This document shows, piece after piece, positions 23,165-36,067 of a stretch of 64,000 nucleotides of DNA. Below the pieces are notes generated by a model, which was given only the letters and a program-made list of their open reading frames with translations, searched no databases and was not told the origin of the DNA. The DNA lies in NCBI GenBank assembly GCA_027563935.2, contig CM050450.1:7981957-8045956 (forward strand), written 5' to 3'. The translations under genes were made by a program, and so were the position numbers. This stretch comes from Costus lasius (taxonomy: Eukaryota > Streptophyta > Magnoliopsida > Zingiberales > Costaceae). Each line of letters starts with the position of its first letter. The first letter of the stretch is position 1.

Positions 23165-24546
23165 TCATTCCGGTGAAGGAGGGCCCGTGAGGAGCAATGC
23201 AGTGTCCGCCGGTATCGGTTCCTGGGAGATATAGTGCTTGAGTCTCTGTCCGTTAACTTTGAATGTACCAGTTGACTCTCGGTAAATGTCTACAGCACCA
23301 TGAGGGTAAACTTTTTGTACTACATATGGTCCCGTCCATTTAGTTCGAAGCTTACCAGGAAAAAGTTTGATCCTGGAGTTAAACAATAGTACCAATTCAC
23401 CTTCACGAAATTCTCTCCTCACAATCATTTGATCGTGCCATCGTTTGGTACGTTCTTTATAAATCACGGCGTTCTCATAGGCTTCCTGTCTGAATTCATC
23501 AAGCTCATTCAACTGAAGCTTTCTGGTCTTGCCAGCTTGATTTCCATCAAAATTCAGTCGTCGTATCGCCCAATAAGCTTTGTGTTCGATTTTGACCGAT
23601 AAATAGCATGATTTACCATATACTAGCTGAAATGAGGACATACCAATTGGAGTCTTGAATGCTGTACGGTATGCCCATAATGCATCGTCAAGTTTAAGTG
23701 ACCAATCGGTGAGAGTACGCGATACCGTTTTCTCAAGTATGTGCTTTATCTCACGATTTGATATCTCCACTTAGCCGCTAGTCTGAGGATGGTAAGCAGT
23801 GACAACTTTATGTAATACTCAATATCTTTTCAGAAGTGATTCAAATCCTCGCTCAATAAAATGAGATCCGCCATCGCTGATTACCACGCGAGGCGTTCCA
23901 AATCGTGGGAGTAGTAACTTCTTGAAAAATTTTGTGACACCTTGGAGTCATTTGTTGGTGCAGCTAAGGCTTCTACCCACTTGTTAAAGTAATTGACTCC
24001 AACTAAAATGAATTTGTTGCCACAACAAGATGGGAATGGACTCATAAAGTCGATTCCCCATACGTCGAAGATCTCGATTTCAAGGATGGTATTCAGAGGC
24101 ATCTCATTCCTTCGTGATATTCCACCCATCTGTTGACAACGATCGCAAGACTGTACATAGTCCCTTGCGTCTCTGAATAAAGTCGGCCAAAAGAAACCAC
24201 ATTGGAGAATCTTATGTGTTGTTTTCTTACCACTAAAGTGCCCTCCATAAGAAGAAGAATGACATTGGAAAAGGACATCTGAAATCTCTTCTTCCGGTAA
24301 GCACCTTCGAATGATACAATCAGCACAACGGTTAAACAAGAGTGGTTTGTACCAATAATAGTGTTTCTCCATAGACATAAACTTCTTTCGCTGTTGGTAC
24401 GTGAGTTTTGGAGGCATAATCCTGGCGGCCAAGTAATTTACCAGATCAGCGTACCATGGTGCTTTCACAGCGGTGACCGCTAGTAATTTTTCATTCGGGA
24501 ATGCATCGGGGGTGGATGTCAGACGAGAGAGATGATCTGCTACCAA
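23165..24546 (-). pseudogene. A1 integrase
   Basis: Starts after the LVADHLSRL junction. The HHCC finger ([20 protein letters not shown] with CDRCQQMGG) and first DDE aspartate ([13 protein letters not shown]) are intact. A frameshift near 23935 precedes the second aspartate (DGGSHF, about 23870); an in-frame stop near 23774 splits PQTSG from [15 protein letters not shown]. The rest is open: [51 protein letters not shown] to the stop at 23165. Confidence 0.9.
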
Positions 24547-26005
24547 ATTATCTGTTCCCTTTTTATCCTTGATCTCAACATCAAATTCTTATAATAACAG
24601 TATCCACCTAATTAGCCGTGGTTTAGCGTCTTTCTTTGTCATGAGATATCGGATTGCCGCATGATCTGTATAAACAATAACACGCGAGTTAACCAGATAT
24701 GATCGAAACTTATCAAAAGCAAAAACTACAGCCATAAGTTCTTTTTCGGTTGTGGCATAGTTGCTCTGTGCTCCATCCAATGTTCGGCTGGCGTAGTAAA
24801 TGGCATGAGTTCGGTTATTCTTCCGCTGGCCTTATACAACTCCTACCGCATAGTCACTAGCATCGCACATTATTTCGAAGGGTAGCGACCAATCCGGAGG
24901 TTGTATTATCGGAGCGGAAATCAACGCCTTCTTCAATCGTTGAAACGCATCCATGCAGTTCTGGTCAAAAACAAATGGAACATCCTTAGCGAGTAAAGAT
25001 GCTAAAGGTTTAGAAATTTTAGAAAAGTTTTCAATGAAACGCCTATAAAAGCCTGCATGGCCTAAGAAGCTTCTTATTCCTCTGACGGAGTTTAGAGGTG
25101 GCATTTTCTCTATCACACTGATTTTTGCTTTATCGGCTTCGATACCGTGCTCCGATATCAAATGACCAAGAACGATCCCTTCCTTTACCATAAAGTGACA
25201 TTTCTCCCAATTTAACACTAGGCTCGTCTCTTCACAACGCTGCAACACACGGGTCAGATTAGATAGACAAGAGTCAAAACTGGACCCATATACCGAAAAG
25301 TCATCCATGAAGACGTCCATGATGTTTTCAATGAAATCGGAAAAGATAGCCGTCATGCATCGCTGGAATGTAGCTGGTGCATTACATAAGCCAAATGGCA
25401 TACAACGATAAGCGAAAGTACCGAAGTGGCATGTGAACGTGGTTTTCTCTTGGTTGTCTGGATGTATTGATATTTGAAAAAATCCTGAGTATCCATCCAA
25501 GAAACAAAAAATAAGAGTTAGCGGCTAATCTTTCAAGCATTTGATCAATAAAGGGGAGAGGAAAATGGTCCTTGCGAGTGGCCTTGTTCAATTTTCGATA
25601 GTCGATACACATGTGCCACCTGGTAACGGTTCTTTGCGGTATTAATTCGTTCGCTTCGTTCTTTACCACCGTTACTCCTCCTTTCTTTGGTACCACATGT
25701 ATCGGACTTACCCATTGGCTATCCGAAATGGGGTAGATGACCCCAGCATCTAATAGCTTCAAAATTTCTTTCTTAACCACCTCTTTCAAACTCGGGTTCA
25801 AACGTCTCTGGTATTCTATAGATGGTTTGCTGTCCTCTTCGAGGTGTATCCTGTGCATGCATAAATAAGGGTTAATACCTTTTATATCATCCAAAGTGTA
25901 TCCAATTACCTTCTTATATTGTCGAAGCTTATCTAAGAGAAGACTCGTTTGCTCTGAATCAAAATGGTTTGCTATGATGACAGGATAAGTAAAATTCTCA
26001 CCCAA
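24547..26005 (-). pseudogene. A1 reverse transcriptase and RNase H
   Basis: RT runs from SIEYQRRLNPSLKEVVKKEI through VVPKKGGVTVV and MCIDYRKLNKATRKDHFPLP to a frameshift near 25498, then DGYSGFFQISIHPDNQEKTT, MPFGLCNAPATFQRCM and the FMDDFSVYG catalytic box. RNase H follows (IMCDASDYAVG) with TAA stops at 24832 and 24589 and the [20 protein letters not shown] segment between them. Otherwise well conserved. Confidence 0.9.
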
Positions 26006-26125
26006 AAATTCATACCTGAGGTTGCTCGGTAAGGATTTGAGCTCTAAGTTAAGTTGTTTACAGACCTCAGATTTCGGCGTAGATGGTTCCTCAAGCTTCT
26101 CTTCTTCTGGCTCAATGGCTGTGCT

Positions 26126-26983
26126 CTAGTCGAGAATATCGGCATAAGCACAGACTTCTTTCTCCTGTTCTTCGTCGTAGTCACCCAGTAGGCATAGTTT
26201 GAGAGGGTCGACGTTTGTCCGAGGGATATAAGTCGGATCAAGCTCATCGTCAACGATTCCGATATTATAGTAGGAGTATGCAAAAAGAGGTTTCTTTAAG
26301 CTCTCGGTAATATCAAATTCAACCGTGTCTTCACTGATGCGCAGTGTTAACTTCCCATTTTTAACGTCAATTATAGCACCGGCAGTTGCCAAAAATGGTC
26401 TGCCCAGTATGATAGAAAGTTTGGAGTCTTCTTCCATCTCAAGTACAACGAAATCAGCTGGAATGACAAATTTATCGACCTTTATTGGCACGTCCTCTAG
26501 AATTCCTACCGGATGTCGTACGGAACGGCCGGCCAATTGCAAAGAGATGTTCGTCGGCTTCAAGTCTCCGATGTCCAGTTTCTTGCAAAGAGAGAGTGGC
26601 ATTAGACTTACACTGGCACCAAGATCGCACAAAGCGCGGTCAAAAGATGTGTCTCCGATCAGGCATTGAATGGTAAAGCTGCCTGGATCTTTTAACTTTA
26701 GCGGTAACTTATTTTGGATGATTGCGCTACATTCCTCAGTTAACGCCACTATGCTATGTTCTTCCATTTTTCTTTTGTTGGATAGGATCTCCTTCAAAAA
26801 CTTAGCATAGGATGACATTTGTGATAAAGCATCGGTAAATGGTATGTTAGTATACAGTTTCTTTAAAATTTCTAAAAATTTACTGAATTGATGATCGAGT
26901 TTTGCTATTGCCAACCTTTGAGGAAATGGAATTGGCGGTTTGTAAGGTGGTGGAGGCACATAAACATGTTCTGTTTCTTTCAT
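26126..26983 (-). pseudogene. A1 aspartic protease region
   Basis: Open 285-codon block: YVPPPPYKPPIPFPQRLA, LKKLYTNIPFTDALSQMSSY, ALTEECSAIIQNKLPLKLKD, the protease active site ALCDLGASVSLMPLSLCKKL and the ILGRPFLATAGAIIDVKNGK flap-to-core region. In-frame stops at 26984 and 26126 separate it from gag and RT, which continue in the same frame. Confidence 0.9.
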
Positions 26984-27999
26984 TTATGGTTCACTCTCAA
27001 CAAGTTCATTTGGTTCTTCAGATTCAGGGGTTCTGGTCTCATTCTCACAATGGTCATCCTTGGGCATTTCTTTCTTCAAGTTGCTTGCCACTACGTGTGG
27101 TAATGACATTGCAATGTTCTTTGGGATTCGTCTCAGGCTGTCTAGGTAATCTGCCCGGCGGTCTAGTAGATGTACTAGCATGTTGGGCTATTTGGTTTTC
27201 CATCATCTTCTGGTTTGTGGTTAAGTTTTTGATTGCCTCTAACACGCAGTCCATTGCTTTTGTTTGCGCTGACACGAAGCTGTCAAAGTGCGATTCGAAA
27301 GTTTGTTCCTGTGGTATTGTGTTGGTGCTTGGTTGTGGTGGCTGGTCAAATTGTTTAGGCTGATACCCGGTATTGGACGAATGAAATCCAGGGGGTTGCC
27401 TAAAGTTTGATGGTTGAGCTGCATTGTTGTTTCTATAGGAAAAATTGGGATGACTTTTCTAACCAGGGTTGTAGGTGTTAGAATAAGGGTTGTTTTGGAC
27501 CCTCGAGTTAAAGTTCCCTACAGTATTTTCCAAAGCAGGTGGGGTGTCTTGTGATACCATATTTCCTAATTGGCAGGTGTCAGAAAAATGACCTTCCACT
27601 CCGCAAATTTCACACATAGCAGAATTAGAAACATTATGACGCATGTTCATAAAATCAAGTTTATGAGACAACGAATCTACTTTTGCAGCAAGAGAACAAA
27701 GAGCGTCAAGTTCATATTTACCGGCTTGTCGAGATGAAGTACCTCTTTCACCCGACCATTGATAGTGGTTGAACGCCATTTCTTCAATCAAATTGTAGGC
27801 TTCATCGACTGCCTTGTTCATCAAAGCTCCTCCAGCGGCTACATCAACGGTAAGACGAGTGTTATAAAGCAAGCCATTATAAAATGTATGTACCAGTACC
27901 CATTTCTCGAGGCCATGGTGAGGACACATTCGCTGCAATTCCTTGAAGCGATCCCACGCCTCATATAATGATTCGCTTTCTTTTTGAGAGAAATTGATA
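26984..27999 (-). pseudogene. A1 gag, N-terminally deleted
   Basis: Begins inside capsid at the deletion junction (about 27995): SQKESESLYEAWDRFKELQR, CPHHGLEKWVLVHTFYNGL, AAGGALMNKAVDEAYNLIEE, then the knuckle CEICGVEGHFSDTC and the nucleocapsid linker through ENQIAQHASTSTRPPGRLP and VITTRSGKQL. One in-frame stop at 27459, a frameshift near 27070. Everything upstream, including the start codon and PBS, is missing. Confidence 0.88.
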
Positions 28000-29767
28000 A
28001 TCAGGATATGGGTTCACCACTTTGACTCCTTACAGTTGAATAGTTAAACTCTATTGCCAATGTCTTGTCTAGTTCAAGGGGGCACAACTTCCTTGTCACG
28101 TAGGTAGCTCCCCTCCGAGAATCTCGTCCGCTCCCACAGGCTAGATTATCGGTCCAATTCGTAGGGTTCTGAGAGTCTCTCCGACGCGTCTAAGCTCCTT
28201 ATAATCCCCTTAGGTAAGCACAGATCCACAAGCAAGTAAAAACTCCTAGAGATGATGATTAACAAACCTCACTTAAGGTGATTAAAGGCTCAAACACTCC
28301 CTTTCGGGAAGTATATAGCACACCAACAAAATGGATAAACTCTCAACCAAATGGGTCTGACGCGCGGTCGGACAAGAGGCTCTCCACAACGTCTGAAGCT
28401 CCCTAAATCTCGCGAGCAAGTACAGATCTGCGAGCGAGTTTTTCTCCCTATGATATGATTTATAAACCTCACCTTGGTGTTTTCCTAGGTGAGTACAGAC
28501 CCGCAGGCAAGTTTTCTCCTCTAGATCTGATTAACGAACCTCACCTTTGCGACTTAAGGTTCAAGCATACCTTTCCGGATGATGCTTTCCTTTAATCCTA
28601 CGGGTAAGTACAGCTATGCAAGCGAGTAAACTCCTAGAAAAGCTGATTTACAAACCTCATCCGAGGGATCAGAGGTACGAGCATATCCTTCCGGGTAAGC
28701 AGGCAATGCACACACACAAGGCCAAGCAAGGACTTTGGCTAATAAACTTAACTATCACAACTAGTAAATCGTCAAGGGCTACCCCACATCCTGATTTAGA
28801 GTTTAGCCTATCATGCTCATGGTAACAACATAGACAATGTATTCAGCCATAAACATCATGCGTGATAACAAGTTCTATGCAAGAGTTACAAAGGAAAAAT
28901 AGATCATGCAACATTCTATTAAGATCTTACAATAGATGCAGCAACTCAGATATGAATGCAAGATATTACAGGTATGTTTCTAAGAAGCTTACACAACAGA
29001 AGGTTTTCAAAGGGGTGCAGGTGCGCAGCTCCTTTCTTCTCTCCGCAAGGACAGCTTCTCCGTGCGTTCTCCTTTGCCGAGTCCCCTCTTCAACGATGCC
29101 TTTCCCCCTCCTTTTATTCCTCTCTTCCCTGCATCTTTTTCTCCTTCCCATACTCTGCAAAAAGGGTTGCAGCCGTTATCTCTGCTCAGCCGAAAGAAGA
29201 CTCTGCTGCCTGCTCCCATGCCCTGCAACGCCGCAGCCAAATTCTTCTATGAAATCATCATCTTGTGAGCAAATCCACCGCTGAAAGATGCTCCTTGCCT
29301 CCTTTGTCAACGGGGAGGAAAGGTCTTAATTGCCCTTCAGCATTCCCTTAGGTTAAACTAAAGAAAGCAGAGTTAAAATCGCGATTTCGTAACAGGCGGG
29401 TCCGCGATCTCGAGCGAGAATTTGATTGTGACCCGGTCGTGATTTGTTGGTTCCAGCTTCAAGCATAACGACGATCTCGGGCATGATTATGATCGGGACC
29501 TGGTCGTGATTTCCAATAAAGGACCTAATGACTCTGAAAGTTTCTGGTTAGGAACATCTTGAGTTGGGATAAGCCCCTCTACCACAAAAGTGTCAGAATC
29601 TACCCCCTTTGTGGTCGAATTGACCTGAAAATGTGAAAAATACCAAAACAGGTGTAGATTCCATAGATGTGTCCAAATAAAGGCAGTTATGAGGTGTAAA
29701 GTTGTGAAATGGGAATGATTTCGCAAGTAAATTGACATATAAAACTCTATATAAATCTGTGTCAACA
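28000..29767 (-). repeat. A1 5' LTR, truncated at its inner end
   Basis: Matches 17349-19062 but lacks the first roughly 220 bp of that LTR (17128-17348). The break follows atcagg, a few bases shared by both sides, and joins directly to gag codons. It also carries about 68 bp (29446-29513) missing from the other LTR, bounded by repeats of ggtcgtgattt. Confidence 0.9.
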
Positions 29768-29772
29768 GTATA

Positions 29773-30660
29773 TGTCTTCAAAGGTGACGCAAAGGCTTGG
29801 TTCGGGGGGCTTGAACAAACTATTGGCGCAGCCCACTTTGATTGGGATATCTTCCGTGAAGCATTCCACGCAAAATATTTTCCGAAAACTTTTCGTGAGA
29901 CACTACGTCATGTGTTTATGACTCTGGAGCAGAATGGACGGTCTGTCGATGAATACTTATCTGATTTCCAACGGTTGTCTGCAATGTTCCCAAATATGAT
30001 TCCTACAGTTGTAGATAAGTCAGAGCAGTTCATCCATGGGTTGGACCCTCATATTGCACGAGGGACCAACGCAGCTCCTCTTGAGGACTTCCAAGCTGTT
30101 GTTGCTATGGCTCGCCGATCTGAGCAGTGTGAGAAGATGATTGACTAGAAGCAGCGCAAAGGCAAGACGCCTGCCTCAAGCAACCCACGTGACTCTGGGT
30201 TTTCTGCCAGTAGGAGTCCTCTTATGTAGCGATCTGGCTCTCGTTCCATCCAGCCGGGTCGAAAATCATAGGCCCCTGGGTCCATGACTACGCGTTCCTT
30301 TCAGTCGCCCCCGCCAAGTGTTGGGTCTTCTCTGGACAGGAAGATGTGCTATTCGTGTGGCAAAATTGGACACATCTCTCGGGACTGTCCCCTTCAGTTC
30401 GTCTAGTGCCATTACTGCCACGAGATGGGACATTACAAGAGTAATTGCCCAAGTATGGGGAAGTAGCCCCAACATGTTCCGAGTACCCAGAGGTCTGCAC
30501 CTACTCGACGAGGACAGCCCCGACCTCCTCGTCGTGGTCATACTGCACCGACTCCTCAGAACCGACAGACACAGGTCCCCACGATCGGACAGGCTTATGC
30601 GTTGACAGAACAGGATGCCCAGCGTGAGTCTGGCAACGTCATGCGGGGTATTATTACAGT
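29773..30660 (+). pseudogene. TE1 gag, C-terminal piece with two zinc knuckles
   Basis: Continues in the same frame: VFKGDAKAWFGGLEQTIGAA, then the rest of capsid to a stop at 30146 in a place where a tryptophan is likely. Further down the frame are two CCHC knuckles, CYSCGKIGHISRDC (about 30347) and CHYCHEMGHYKSNC (about 30407), exactly 60 bp apart and separated by another stop at 30404. The paired knuckles are real motifs; several TAG stops make this a pseudogene. Confidence 0.88.
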
Positions 30661-31860
30661 TTATGATATACCTTCATGTTTATTAATTGATACCGGTAGC
30701 TCGCATTCATTCGTTTTATATGCTTTTGTGCAAAAATTGGACTAGAACCTGTTTTATCTCAGTATGACATGACTGTGTCTGTGCCATCTGGTGGTACACT
30801 ACGATCATACATAGAGGTACAACAGTGCCCTCTGAGTTTTAGCGGATTGGTTATCTACTCGGATCTGATGTTACTGGAGTTCTCAGATTTTGAGATTATT
30901 CTGGCACGTAGTCGTAGATTGCAATGACTGCACGGTGGTATTCAAAAGTCATGATTATATGACATATACATTCACCGGTGTATCTGGTCAGATTGCTCCT
31001 ATCATTTCTGCAATGCAAGCCAGAAAATTAATTAACAGTGGGTGTCGTGGATTTCTTATGTCTATTGTGGATGCGGGTGATCAAACCCCGATCCCTATTG
31101 AACAGGTGCCAGTTGTCAGGAATTTTTTGAATGTATTTCCTGAGGACTTATCTAGATTACCCTCGGGCCGGGCTATTGATTTTACTATTGATCTCCAGCC
31201 TGGCACAACGCCTATCTCGAGAGCACCTTATCGGATGGCGCCACGTGAACTTGAGGAATTAAAGGTACAATTACAGGAGCTTCTTGATAAGGGGTTTATC
31301 AGACCTAGCGCATCTCCCTGGGGTGCTCTTGTTCTATTCGTGAAGAAAAAGGTTAGTTTATTTCAGCTATGTATGGACTACAGATAGTTGAATGCAGTTA
31401 CGGTGAAGAATAAGTACCCTTTACCGAGGATTGATAATTTATTTGATCAGCTCAAGGGTACTTGTGTCTATTCCAAAATTGACTTGAGATCAGGTTATCA
31501 CCAGTTAAGGATCCGTGGAGAGGACGTGTCGAAGACTGCCTTTTGAACACGTTATGGGCATTATGAGTTTCTTGTTATGCCCTTCGGTTTGATAAATGCT
31601 CCAGCGACCTTTATGGATATGATGAACCGCGTATTCATCAATTATCTTGATCAGTTGTTGTGGTTTTCATTGATGATATACTGATTTATTCTCGGAGCAG
31701 AGCAGAGCACAAGAAACATCTTAGGCTTGTGCTAGAAACTTTGAGGAGAGAATAATTATATGCTAAGTATAGCAAGTGCGCCTTCTGGCTAAGTGAGGTC
31801 ACTTTCTTAGGACATGTAATTTTGGGTGATGGTGTCGTTGTAGATCCTTAAAAGATTAGG
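30661..31860 (+). pseudogene. TE1 protease and reverse transcriptase, broken
   Basis: The aspartic protease motif LIDTGSSHSF lies near 30682, followed by a frameshift around 30735. RT landmarks follow: ISRAPYRMAPRELEELKVQL (31210-31270), CMDYR then a stop at 31385, [12 protein letters not shown] (31480-31515), [12 protein letters not shown] (31578-31610) and FIDDILIYS (about 31660-31698, the YxDD box) reached only by another frameshift. At least five lesions. Confidence 0.88.
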
Positions 31861-32360
31861 GCTATCATGGAATGGGAAAGCCCGAAGACTGTAGCTGAAG
31901 TTCGGAGTTTCCTTGGGCTTGCTGGTTACTATAGAAAATTTGTGGAAGGATTTTCTAAACTTGCTACTCCACTCACGAATCTGACAAAGAAGGATATTAA
32001 ATTTTTCTGGGATGAAGATTGCGAAAATTGTTTTATGGAGTTGAAAAGAAGGCTGATCAGCGCACCTATATTGGTTCTTCTGATGGGTGACGAGGGGTAT
32101 ACAGTTTATACATATGCATCTTTTCAAGGTCTAGGTGCGGTGTTGATGCAATATGATAAAGTTATAGCTTATGCCTCACGTCAACTCAAAGTACATGAAA
32201 AGAATTATTCGGTGCACGATTTGGAGTTAGCAGCTATGGTATTCGCCATTAGAATTTGGTGACACTATTTATATGGCGTTACCTTTGAAATATTTACAGA
32301 TCATCAAAGTCTGAAGTACTTATTTTCATAAAAGGAGTTAAATATGAGGTAGCGAAGATG
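31861..32360 (+). pseudogene. TE1 RNase H, catalytic residue lost
   Basis: Open from 31867 to 32262: [20 protein letters not shown], then the RNase H domain with [20 protein letters not shown]. The expected TDAS box reads TYAS (about 32108-32119), so the first catalytic aspartate is replaced by tyrosine. A stop at 32260 (GTGACAC context) and one near 32328 break the frame before integrase. Confidence 0.85.
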
Positions 32361-33713
32361 GGTGAAATTTCTGAAAGATTATGATTGCACGATTAATTAC
32401 CACCCGGGTAAGGCCAATGTGGTGGCTGATGCGTTAAGTAGGAAGACTGCATGGGTGTTAGCACATTTAAGAGTTGCACCTACTGAGTTGGCCAGACAGG
32501 TGGCAGACTTAGGTGTTGAAGTGGTGTGCCCCACTGAGCATGGATGTTTGGCTGTTATGATGACACAGTCTCCTATTGCGCAGAGGATTATTGAGGCTCA
32601 ACCAAACGATTGGTATCTGCAGGCTATTATTACGAAAGGTAAAAGAAAGGAATTTACTCAAGACGATGAAGGTGTTATAAGATGTTCGAATCACTTATGT
32701 GTACCTGAGGTAATTAAGGAAGAATTACTAGAAGAAGCACACAAGTCAAGATTTGTGGTACACCCTAGTGCCACAAAGATGTATAGGGATCTGCAAAAAT
32801 CTTACTGGTGGGAAGGAATGAAAAGAGATGTGTCGGAATATGTTGGACGTTGTCTGGTATGCCAGCAAGTGAAGATTGAGCATAAGAAACCATCGAGACT
32901 GTTGCAGAGTATTCCTATTCCTAAATGGAAATGGGAACATATTACCATGGACTTCGTGATAGATCTTCCAAGGTCACAGACTAGCCACGATTCAATCTGG
33001 GTGATCGTGGACCGGTTGACCAAGTCTGCCCATTTCCTGCCCATAAGAAAGACTTACTCGATGGATAAGCTGGCAAGATTATACTGTAGTGAGATTATAC
33101 GGCTACATGGGGTTCCTGCCAGTATTATCTCTGACAGGGACCCACGGTTCACATCTTGGTTATGGGGTAGTCTACAGAAGACTTTGGGGACCGAACTGTG
33201 ATTCAGTACGGCTTATCACCCACAGACTGACGGTCAGTCGGAGCGAACTATTCATACGTTAGAAGACATGCTCCGAGTTATCACTTTGGATTTTACAGAC
33301 GGTTGGGAGTGCCACCTGCACTTAGTGGAATTTGCATATAATAATAGTTATCATTCTGCTATTCAGATGACACCTTTCGAGGCTTTATACGGCAGAAGGT
33401 GTAGGTCCCCGGTGTTATGGGACGAAGCAGGTGAAAGCCGTGTGTTGGTATCGACTATGTTAGAGTACGATGCCGAGCGTGTTCAGATTTTTTGACAGAG
33501 ATTACTAACTGCCCAAAGTCGACAGAAGAGTTATGCGGACAAGAGACGACGTCCACTTGAGTTTGATGTTGGTGACCACGTGTTCCTCCGGATTTCTCCG
33601 AAGAAGGAAACAACTATATTTGGATATTCTGGTAAGTTAGCCCCACGGTATGTTGGTCCTTTTGAGCTACTGGAGAGAGTTGGACCTGTTGCTTATCGAT
33701 TAGCGCTTCCATC
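32361..33713 (+). pseudogene. TE1 integrase, main part
   Basis: From [13 protein letters not shown] (RNase H/IN junction) through the HHCC zinc finger ([18 protein letters not shown] with CLVCQQVK), the DDE core ([31 protein letters not shown]) and the GPY-type module (KLAPRYVGPFELLERVGPVA). Stops at 33199 and 33493. The reading frame is cut at 33713 by the solo LTR and resumes at 35698. Confidence 0.88.
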
Positions 33714-35692
33714 TGTTCGAAAACCCTAGGGATATTTTATAATTTTCAGAGATAGAGATTACACAAATACATTGCACAACGGAATAATATCCCTGAAACA
33801 GGCCAGTCTGAAAAACCCAGTGAAGATCGCATGCGGGAGAGTCGACACGATGAGATAGAAAAAACCTTAAAGCAAGATGAGGCTGATGTCGAGGTAGGCG
33901 CCCAAGCATGCCCCCTCTGCAGTCTCACACACACGGATGCCTCGAGCTCTCTTCTTCCACGCCCGGTGTTAGCCTCGAGAAGAAGATCCAAGCCTTTGTC
34001 ACCTTCTTCAAGCCTTGCGCCACCTCCAAGGATGAAGCGCCAAAGAAGAAGATGAGGAGAAGGAGAATAATGCCGCCAAGAGCTTCCCTCACTTGCGCCA
34101 AGAAGAGGAAGGGAAGAAGACACTTGCGGCTAGGGTTTGATGGAAGAAGAAGCTTGCGTCACTAGCCCTTGAACCCTTACTTTCGCCCCTCTTGATGTTG
34201 CTCACGCTTCTAAGGAATTATGCACAAGAGAGAGGGCGGGTAGGGTCTCTTTTATAGGGCAAGAGGCGGTTAGGGCAAGGGCTAGGATCATTACAAGTAT
34301 ATGGCTAGGATAAGGAGGTTTGAGGCAAGGAAAGTCTCTAAGACTTTACCATAAACCTCATTCAACCTATCCATAATTGCCCAAACACCATATCAGCCCA
34401 AGACATGCCTTAAAGGCATTCATACCATCAAAGGAGAAAGGCTAAGCGCAAATTCCTTCTTAATGAAGCAATTTTTGCCACCCAAACCCCATTATGCCCC
34501 TTAGGCGCCAATGGGGTTGGTCTTCTCCCCATTATACCATTCATACCATCAATGAGGTTGGCCTATTGCCTCTTCATGACAACTTGTTATTAGGCCTCAT
34601 TGGATAATGAGCAAGCCCAAACTTCATTACATGGGTTGATTAAGCACTTGGATCCAATCCAATGCAACCCTAATCTAAATTTGACCAACCATGGTCAAAT
34701 ACGAGTCAACCTGCCAAAAATGAAGTTTGGCTCCAATAACATTCTTCCATCTCATCAGGCCCATCGGCGCTGATGAAATCTCTCAAATAGATCTGAGTTA
34801 TCCAATAACTCGATCATAAGGCTTCTCGATCAATACTAGAACTTGAATATCAAGGTGTGCGACCCTGTAGGTTCCTCTGACGTTGGTAGTGCTAACCAAA
34901 GGTCATCACAAGCAGTGAGTGGCACCTAGCAGTGCATCGCTGCTACCCAAGCTATCGGAATGGATATCGACATCGACATCCTTATCATCACAACTAGGTA
35001 CAGATGCATTACAGTCTCTTTGCCGAACTGATATCCGATTGGACAAGTGTGTCACCACTTGTTTTCATCCAATCACATGGTTATGACTAAATTAGGTTCT
35101 CACCTAGGTATGGCCATACACTTTCAGTCATAGAACCATAGAGGAGCTCCATGGATATCAAGCTTCCCTTAGGAAGGGGCAAATCCTCTGTTTGTCCATT
35201 GACCTTCTCATATGGGTCGTGACATGCTCAATGACAACCGTTATTACCTCCCAACTACGGCGATGTGTTAGGTTGTATCAAAGTATGTCCCTAACCATAT
35301 AGAATGACCAATGACCTCAAGTCAAGGGATCAATGCATCTCCTATCACTTGTGAGGATAACTCATGACACCAAGTCATAGCCTCATAGTGGGTCGGTCCA
35401 GTATATCCATCACTGATATACCCATATGTCTGCATTAGCACCTCGTGCCTAACCAGCTCATATACCAGACTCACAAGTACCAGGGTTGTCCCATATCCAC
35501 TCAGGTACATTGACTGGGGACAACTATTTGAGCACAGATCCAATTTGTCTCCAGGGACATTATCATGTAAGTACATAATCGCAGATGTAGACAAACATAG
35601 ATATTGACAATGCCAGAATGATATATATAACTATCAATGTCAAGTAGTACATAGATGGACCAAAACTAGGTCCAAGGGCATATACACCAACA
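33714..35692 (-). mobile_element. Solo LTR, copia-like, in TE1 integrase
   Basis: A 1979-bp insert reading on the minus strand from tgttggtgtatatgcccttg to an aca end. Flanks ccatc (33709-33713) and ccacc (35693-35697) are a 5-bp TSD with one mismatch, and joining them restores the LPP...SHIHPVFHVSM integrase frame. No internal PBS, gag or pol, so it is a solo LTR. The clade is inferred from the tgttggtgta start, which is common in plant copia LTRs. Confidence 0.82.
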
Positions 35693-35697
35693 CCACC

Positions 35698-35984
35698 GAT
35701 GTACTCACATATTCACCCAGTGTTCCACGTGTCTATGCTGCGTAAGTAAGTGGCAGATCCATCTCACGTATTGACCCATGGTGTTGTTCATGTCGGGCAG
35801 GAGGCCACATATGCAGAGATGCATGTGGAAATCTTAGAGCGCAAGGAGCACAAATTGAGGAATAAGATTATCAGCCTGATTAAAGTTAAAATGGAGGAAT
35901 CATCCTGAGAGTGAGGCTACTTGGGAGCGTGAGGACGAGTTTATCAAGAAACATCCGGATTTGTTTCCGGAAATGGAGGAGTGA
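35698..35984 (+). pseudogene. TE1 integrase C-terminal tail (chromodomain-like)
   Basis: Resumes as SHIHPVFHVSMLRK, then after a TAA (35748) continues VADPSHVLTHG, VEILERKEHKLRNKIISLIK and, after a one-base shift, KWRNHPESEATWEREDEFIK to a TGA at 35982. The L-N-I-LVKVxWRNH-EATWE pattern is the degenerate chromodomain-related tail of Tekay-type integrases. Confidence 0.85.
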
Positions 35985-36067
35985 GATGTGTGACTCTTAT
36001 TTTATCGCTTTTGTAATCCTGTTTGTTTACCTTTAATAAGTATATTTGGAATTTGGGGACCAAATTC

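Larger units (their letters stand above)
17128..29767 (-). mobile_element. A1: Athila-type Ty3/gypsy element, inserted in TE1 gag
   Basis: Bounded by TSD gtata (17123-17127, 29768-29772). LTRs read tgatag...tcaaca on the plus strand. Minus-strand order is 5' LTR (right), truncated gag, PR, RT, RNase H, IN, non-coding spacer, 3' ORF, 3' LTR (left). The protein set and the extra ORF after integrase identify the Athila clade. A deletion removed the inner end of the 5' LTR, the PBS and the gag N-terminus. Multiple stops and frameshifts. Confidence 0.92.
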
